Source: Candidatus Obscuribacter phosphatis
GTDB lineage: Bacteria > Cyanobacteriota > Vampirovibrionia > Obscuribacterales > Obscuribacteraceae
Direction: 5' to 3'
Assembly (NCBI GenBank): GCA_001899315.1
Contig: MOYA01000001.1
Location: 2,901,556-2,965,555, forward strand
DNA length: 64,000 nt
Shown: positions 59,650-64,000 of the stretch, in pieces
How positions within the stretch are numbered: the stretch's first letter is position 1
Layout of the letters: each line of letters begins with the position of its first letter
Notes under the pieces: model-generated
The model's input: only the letters and a program-made list of their open reading frames with translations
What the model was told of the DNA's origin: nothing
Databases searched by the model: none
Program-made: the position numbers and the translations under genes

Positions 59650-62517
59650 GTGGCTATAGATATTTCGGCGGAAGCCAAGAGCGTTATGGAAAATCCAGGA
59701 AATTACGGCTCGGCTCACCAGCCAGGCGCCTTGAAACACCCCGAGCTGCTTGACAGGCTCAATGCCGAGCAAGCTTCGGCGGTCGTACAGCGCTGGGGTC
59801 CGTCGCTGGTTATTGCCGGAGCCGGCAGCGGTAAGACGACGGTTCTGACCAAACGTATAGCTTTTCTAATCTCTGAATTGAATCAAGATCCCGAATCGAT
59901 TCTTTCAGTCACCTTCACCAACAAAGCCGCCGCCGAAATGCGACACCGCATCGAAGCCATTGTCGGCCCCCAGGTAGCCAGACGCATCACTATAGGTACT
60001 TTCCACAGCATCTGCGCCCGCCTCTTGCGCTTAGAAATCGCCAGCTACAAAACTGCCGACGGTCTCACCTGGGACAAAAACTTCGTTATATATGATGAGA
60101 GCGACAGTCAAAGTCTAATCAAAGCCCAGATTGTCAAACTCAATCTCGATGACAAGGTCTTTGTCCCTAAAGAAATAAAGCACACAATCTCGGCCCTCAA
60201 GAACGACGGCTACACCCATGAAGTCTATGCCCAAGAAGCAAAGAACTATAGAGAAAATCGTCTAGCTGAAATTTTCACAGCCTACCAAGGCGAGCTTTCA
60301 CGCAACAATGCTCTCGACTTTGACGATCTAATCTTGATGTTCACCGACTTGATGCAAAAAAATCAACAGGTGAGAGAGCGCACCCAAAGAAGATTCCGCC
60401 ATGTCTTGGTGGACGAGTTTCAAGATACAAATAAATCGCAATACGATCTAATCTCGCTTATATCGCGGGTAGACAGCCCTGAGCACTACCTCAAGCGCGA
60501 CAATCCCAGCCTGCTGACCAGCGAAGAAGGGCTCTGGAACGAGCGCTCCATCATGGTGGTCGGCGACGTAGACCAATCTATTTATTCTTGGCGTAAAGCT
60601 GATTTCCGCATCATCCTCGGCCTGCAAAAAGATTATGAAGGCTGCCGCATGATCAAATTAGAAGAGAACTACAGATCAACTTCTACTATCTTGGAAGCAG
60701 CCAACAGCATCATCGCCAATAACACCGAGCGCATCGACAAAGTATTGCGCTGCAACCGCGGCAAGGGCGGCAAAATCAACTGCTATGAAGCCCAAGACGA
60801 AATAGACGAAGCTTTTTATATTGCCGAAGAACTGAAGAGATCGCGGGCTCGGGGTAGAAAACTCTCCGAATGCGTCATTCTCTACCGCACCAACTCGCAG
60901 TCTAGGGCCATAGAAGAAGTCCTGGTGCGAAGCCACATTCCTTATGTAGTGGTGGGCGGCACCAGATTCTACGACCGGCAAGAAATCAAAGACATGATTG
61001 CTTACCTCAAGCTGGTCTACAACACCAAAGACGGACAAGCCTTCAACCGCGTAGTCAATGTGCCTAAGCGAGGACTGGGCAAAACCACCCTGGAAAGAGT
61101 GGAAGCCTATGCCGAACTGAAGAATATGAGTTCGATAGAAGCCTGTTTGGAAGCCGAAAGAATCTCGGAACTCTCTGCCAAGACTGTGCAAACACTGAAA
61201 ACCTTTGCCAGCCAAGTGGTGACCTGGCAGAAGATGTCGGAAACAGTAGCCGTGTCCGAACTGCTCGAAAAGATTCTCATCGACACAGGCTATATGGATA
61301 AGCTGGAAGACGAAGCCAATAACGCCAAAGACGAAACCGCGCTCTCTCGTATGGAAAACATACGCGAATTTGTTTTGGTGGCTAAAGAATTCGAAAGCAT
61401 GGCAGACGAGCCGGACCTAGACTCATTCTTGACTCGCATTTCACTGGTGAGCGATCTCGATTCGGTGAAAGATTCGGAAGACACAGTCAAGCTCATGACC
61501 ATTCACTCATCCAAAGGTCTTGAGTTTCCCACCGCCTTCATCATGGGTCTAGAAGAAGGTCTCTTCCCCCACGTGCGTTCCCTCGATAATCCCAGCCAAA
61601 TGGAAGAAGAGCGGCGACTGATGTACGTGGCCGTCACTAGAGCAGGCGACACACTCTATATCACCCTGGCAAGAAAACGCTCCATGATCGGACGTGGCTT
61701 CAGCGGTGGTTTCTCATCCAGTTTCACCATTCCCAGTCGCTTCTTGAAAGAGATACAACCGGGTCTAATTTCGGGCTACTATCCCACCGGTGAAGACGGC
61801 TTTGCCAAACATGTCGAAAGACAGGCCGGCACTTGGGGACAAAGTCAGGGACAAAGCAAGAGCTACGAAACCGGCGGCGGTTACGAAAGAGAACGTATTC
61901 CCGATGAGGAGTCGTCCTTCAATCGCGACGGGGCTCAAGACCGTAAACGAAACCGAGAGTACTCGGGCTTCGAAAGCAAGTACGGCAACGACTATCAGCG
62001 CAAAAACAGCTCTGGTTCGGGCTCAAATTCTATTTATGGTTCCGGTTATGGCTCAGGCTCAGGCTATGGACAGTCTAGATCTGGTTCTGGTTCGGGATCT
62101 GGTTCTGGTTCGGGATATGGTTCCGGTTCGAGATCAGGCTCTAATTATGGTTCTAGTTCTGGATATGGTTCTAGTTCTGGATATGGTTCGGGTTCTGGAT
62201 ATGGCTCCAGTTCTAGACCAGGCAATAAGCCAGGCAGCAATGCCGGCAGCCGACCGGCTAGCTCCGGCTCGCCCTATCAATCGCAATCACAGCCCAAACC
62301 ACGGGTAATGCGTAAAGAAGCCGAAAGCGAAGCGACTCCCCCGCCAACCTATGAAAAGCTGACCGTAGGGGACCGGGTCAACCATGTTAAGTTTGGTATT
62401 GGCACGATGATAGAAGTTATCGGCGATGAAGATAAAGAACTTTATGTGGTCAAATTCGCCGAATGGGGCGAAAAACGGCTAGATCCCAGATACGCCAAGC
62501 TAGTCAAGATTTCCTGA
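59650..62517 (+). CDS. UvrD/PcrA-type DNA helicase with Gly/Ser/Tyr-rich tail
   Basis: 955 residues, GTG start with GGAG 8 bases upstream. Helicase motifs: Q motif LNAEQASAVV, Walker A AGAGSGKTT (56-64), Ia SVTFTNKAAAEM, II VLVDEFQDTNKSQYD, III GDVDQSIYSWRKADF, IV ENYRSTSTIL, V TIHSSKGLEFPTAF, VI RRLMYVAVTRA. The core is PcrA/UvrD (3'-5' helicase in nucleotide excision and replication repair). Residues about 730-890 are low-complexity, with a run of GSGYGSGSGYGQSRSGSG-type repeats (about 787-857). The last 55 residues, LTVGDRVNHVKFGIGTMIEVIGDEDKELYVVKFAEWGEKRL, are the PcrA Tudor-like C-terminal domain that binds RNA polymerase. Confidence 0.92.
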   Translation: MAIDISAEAKSVMENPGNYGSAHQPGALKHPELLDRLNAEQASAVVQRWGPSLVIAGAGSGKTTVLTKRIAFLISELNQDPESILSVTFTNKAAAEMRHRIEAIVGPQVARRITIGTFHSICARLLRLEIASYKTADGLTWDKNFVIYDESDSQSLIKAQIVKLNLDDKVFVPKEIKHTISALKNDGYTHEVYAQEAKNYRENRLAEIFTAYQGELSRNNALDFDDLILMFTDLMQKNQQVRERTQRRFRHVLVDEFQDTNKSQYDLISLISRVDSPEHYLKRDNPSLLTSEEGLWNERSIMVVGDVDQSIYSWRKADFRIILGLQKDYEGCRMIKLEENYRSTSTILEAANSIIANNTERIDKVLRCNRGKGGKINCYEAQDEIDEAFYIAEELKRSRARGRKLSECVILYRTNSQSRAIEEVLVRSHIPYVVVGGTRFYDRQEIKDMIAYLKLVYNTKDGQAFNRVVNVPKRGLGKTTLERVEAYAELKNMSSIEACLEAERISELSAKTVQTLKTFASQVVTWQKMSETVAVSELLEKILIDTGYMDKLEDEANNAKDETALSRMENIREFVLVAKEFESMADEPDLDSFLTRISLVSDLDSVKDSEDTVKLMTIHSSKGLEFPTAFIMGLEEGLFPHVRSLDNPSQMEEERRLMYVAVTRAGDTLYITLARKRSMIGRGFSGGFSSSFTIPSRFLKEIQPGLISGYYPTGEDGFAKHVERQAGTWGQSQGQSKSYETGGGYERERIPDEESSFNRDGAQDRKRNREYSGFESKYGNDYQRKNSSGSGSNSIYGSGYGSGSGYGQSRSGSGSGSGSGSGYGSGSRSGSNYGSSSGYGSSSGYGSGSGYGSSSRPGNKPGSNAGSRPASSGSPYQSQSQPKPRVMRKEAESEATPPPTYEKLTVGDRVNHVKFGIGTMIEVIGDEDKELYVVKFAEWGEKRLDPRYAKLVKIS
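62008..62220 (+). repeat. degenerate repeats encoding Gly/Ser/Tyr-rich tract
   Basis: Repeats such as GGTTCTGGTTCGGGAT and GGATATGGTTCTAGTTCT recur within uvrD and encode Gly-Ser-Gly-Tyr-Gly-Ser units. Codon choice varies between copies, so the tract is not a fresh slippage product throughout. Confidence 0.8.
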
Positions 62518-62610
62518 CATGAGGTCCGTCAAATCTCTGCCGGGCGCCCGCCATTTAATATATTTGGTGGGCTTAAGCCCATGTCGGAAAATTTGTCAGG
62601 GGGTATAGCG

Positions 62611-63069
62611 GTGTCTCAAGAGAGAACCTTTGTGGCTGTTAAGCCAGACGGCGTAGAACGCGGTTACGTCGGCGAAATCATTTCACGCTTTGAGCGTAGA
62701 GGACTGAAACTGGTCGGACTAAAGCAGATGCAAGTGCCGGTGGAACTGGCCGAGCGTCACTATGGCGAGCACAAAGGCAAACCATTCTTTGACGGTCTGG
62801 TGAAATTCATCACATCTGGTCCGATTGTTGCCATGGTTTGGGAAGGCAAAGGAGCCATCACCCTAGCTCGCAACGTCATCGGCGCCACCAACCCGGCTCA
62901 ATCGGCCCCCGGCACCATCAGAGGTGACTTGGCCGTCGAAATCGGTCGCAATATGGTGCATGGTTCGGACGGTCCCGAATCGGCAGCTCGCGAAATCGGT
63001 CTCTTCTTCAAAGACGAAGAACTAATCAAAGACTGGAACCGCGCCGTCGATAAATGGGTCTGCGAATAA
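62611..63069 (+). CDS. ndk: nucleoside-diphosphate kinase
   Basis: 152 residues from GTG 62611 (AGGGGG just upstream; an ATG at 62581 would add 10). [58 protein letters not shown] and [20 protein letters not shown] contain the family hallmarks, including the catalytic His in VHGSD. It balances NTP pools by phosphate transfer. The preferred start gives a length within 3 residues of the usual 149-151. A hairpin for termination lies in the end of the convergent gene. Confidence 0.94.
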   Translation: MSQERTFVAVKPDGVERGYVGEIISRFERRGLKLVGLKQMQVPVELAERHYGEHKGKPFFDGLVKFITSGPIVAMVWEGKGAITLARNVIGATNPAQSAPGTIRGDLAVEIGRNMVHGSDGPESAAREIGLFFKDEELIKDWNRAVDKWVCE

Positions 63070-64000
63070 TCAGCCCAACATTGTCATAGCCATTTGAAAG
63101 ACCTTCTCGCTGGGAAGGTCTTTCATGCATGCAATGGTGCCTAAACTGCATTTCTTTGAGAAACAAGGCTGGCAGGAGAGATCCAAGTGACAGGCAGCCA
63201 CCTGCTCTGGCGCACCATAGGGACCATTGCGTCCCCAAGGCGAACTACCATGCAGGGCAAGCACTCTTGTTGCCTTTTCAGCACAGCTGCCCGCCCCGAC
63301 CGCACAAGCTAAATGCAGGGGACCGGTATCGGCGCCGATGACCAAATCGAGCTTGGCAAAAAGTGCCACCAGATCTATGAGATTGGTTTCACCAGTGATA
63401 TCAGCCACATGGCCTCCACCCCCGGTGCCCGAAGCCAATCCTTTATATATGTATTGATTTGTGGTCCGGTCAGAGGGACCACCCAGCAAAAAAATCCGAC
63501 AATCTAAATCTCCCTCTTCCAAAAGGCGCTTACCAAGCTCGATCCAGTGGTCTGACGGCCAAATCTTGGTGTCCCAGGTGGTGCCGGCGAAAAAGCCGAT
63601 ATTCTTGGTCGCCGTATTTGGTGCCCCCGTCATACCAAAGAGCGCAGCAACCTTAGCCTCAGATTGAGGTGGGGGCGAGGGCAAGGGAAAACAGACTAAT
63701 GTATGGCTATCTTGTTCTGAGCTCGCTTGAGCAGGTGGTGCGGCACCCCGGGCGGTACTGATGACAAAGTCGGCGAGAGCTAGATTGAGATCGACCACAT
63801 GCCTGGAAACCCCGAAATAGTCGCCAATATCCAGCTTGTCGCTAAGCAAATACTCGGCCATTTCCCTGGTGCCCTTGAAGCCAAAGACTCTTTTTGCTCC
63901 TGACTGCCTGGCCAAAAAGGCACTCTTAAACAAACCCTGGGCATCTATAGCATAGTCGAATTGATAAGACCGAAGCTCTGAAACGAAGGCCCGCAAAGCG
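63070..64000 (-). CDS. family 9 glycosyltransferase, 5' part beyond window
   Basis: At least 308 residues; the N-terminal nucleotide-fold strand of GT9 enzymes is missing, so the gene continues past the right edge. Visible: YAIDAQGLFKSAFLARQSGAKRVFGFKG, NIGFFAGTTWDTKIWPSDHWIELGKRL, IFLLGGPSDRTTNQYIYKG, LVIGADTGPLHLACAVG and RVLALHGSSPWGRNGPYG. This is an ADP-heptose:LPS heptosyltransferase-type enzyme (WaaC/WaaF class). The cysteine-rich end (CHLDLSCQPCFSKKCSLGTIACMKDL) is also typical of that class. It converges on ndk with no gap. Confidence 0.85.
   Translation of the reverse strand, partial: ALRAFVSELRSYQFDYAIDAQGLFKSAFLARQSGAKRVFGFKGTREMAEYLLSDKLDIGDYFGVSRHVVDLNLALADFVISTARGAAPPAQASSEQDSHTLVCFPLPSPPPQSEAKVAALFGMTGAPNTATKNIGFFAGTTWDTKIWPSDHWIELGKRLLEEGDLDCRIFLLGGPSDRTTNQYIYKGLASGTGGGGHVADITGETNLIDLVALFAKLDLVIGADTGPLHLACAVGAGSCAEKATRVLALHGSSPWGRNGPYGAPEQVAACHLDLSCQPCFSKKCSLGTIACMKDLPSEKVFQMAMTMLG
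63095..63125. terminator. hairpin at ndk end inside convergent gene
   Basis: TGAAAGACCTTC (63095-63106) and GAAGGTCTTTCA (63114-63125) form a perfect 12-bp stem with a 7-base loop, 25 bases after the ndk stop. It lies within the last codons of the GT9 gene. No long T-run follows. Confidence 0.55.

Noticed and set aside
59488-59772. 94-codon leftward frame at the uvrD start
   Set aside because: Overlaps the uvrD N-terminus and has no protein-family features or ribosome site.
61830-62330. CRISPR or non-coding satellite in the repeat tract
   Set aside because: The repeats stay in the uvrD frame, have no spacers, and are followed by the normal C-terminal domain.

Overview
The window looks like chromosome from a Gram-negative, non-photosynthetic relative of the Cyanobacteria, most like the Obscuribacterales/Vampirovibrionia ('Melainabacteria'). 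This is inference. The supporting signs are a didermic envelope set (TolC-type exporter, lipoproteins with clear lipoboxes, LPS-type family 9 glycosyltransferases, AmiC-type amidase, LytR-CpsA-Psr protein), a small DprA-like SLOG protein of the kind cyanobacteria carry, a CRP-type palindrome, frequent TTG/GTG starts, and many TPR proteins. I see no insertion sequence, prophage or CRISPR array. The gene content is mostly housekeeping with lineage-specific secreted and signalling proteins between.

Layout. 1-2.4 kb: partial DUF2750 gene, then a MarR-GNAT fusion with a YbaK-type deacylase behind a strong promoter. 2.5-7.8 kb: leftward TPR genes, including a secreted HExxH-TPR protein and two further exported proteins in one apparent operon. 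7.9-14.5 kb: a small membrane protein diverges from a five-gene transporter operon (two tandem solute-binding lipoproteins, two permeases, a Cys-rich mini-protein) behind a consensus CRP-like site. 14.6-20.3 kb: SGNH-like exported protein, an unassigned structured RNA with its own promoter and terminator, and a 1365-residue GAF-GGDEF-degenerate HD-GYP protein. 20.5-25.1 kb: methyltransferase, then a PucR-type regulator with PotA and a Tat-lipoprotein PotD but no permeases. 25.2-29.6 kb: small genes, HAD phosphatase, TolC plus isochorismatase-like hydrolase, tRNA-Ala(GGC). 29.7-38 kb: DUF547 protein and lipoprotein amidase, small genes, GlmU preceded by a second structured RNA, matrixin-like protease, metallophosphoesterase and BioY. 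39-44 kb: secA-tsaB-rimI, overlapping. 44-52 kb: RlmN, an SseB-like two-domain protein, MBL hydrolase, TPR protein, pilin, LCP protein, GT9. 52-59.3 kb: a leftward run of SLOG, mraY, TPR, histidine kinase and HD-GYP response regulator. 59.6-64 kb: UvrD/PcrA with a Gly/Ser/Tyr-rich tail, Ndk and a partial GT9.

Themes. Several genes serve the cell envelope (glmU, mraY, amiC, LCP, GT9s, tolC, secA). Signalling is built around cyclic dinucleotides (one GGDEF, one intact and one degenerate HD-GYP). The best candidates for undescribed biology are the two terminator-ending structured RNAs (about 15955-16147 and 35000-35135), the Gly/Ser/Tyr-rich tail on UvrD, the secreted HExxH-TPR operon, and the two transporter operons that lack partner subunits. 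Everything here was read by eye; no homology or folding program was run.
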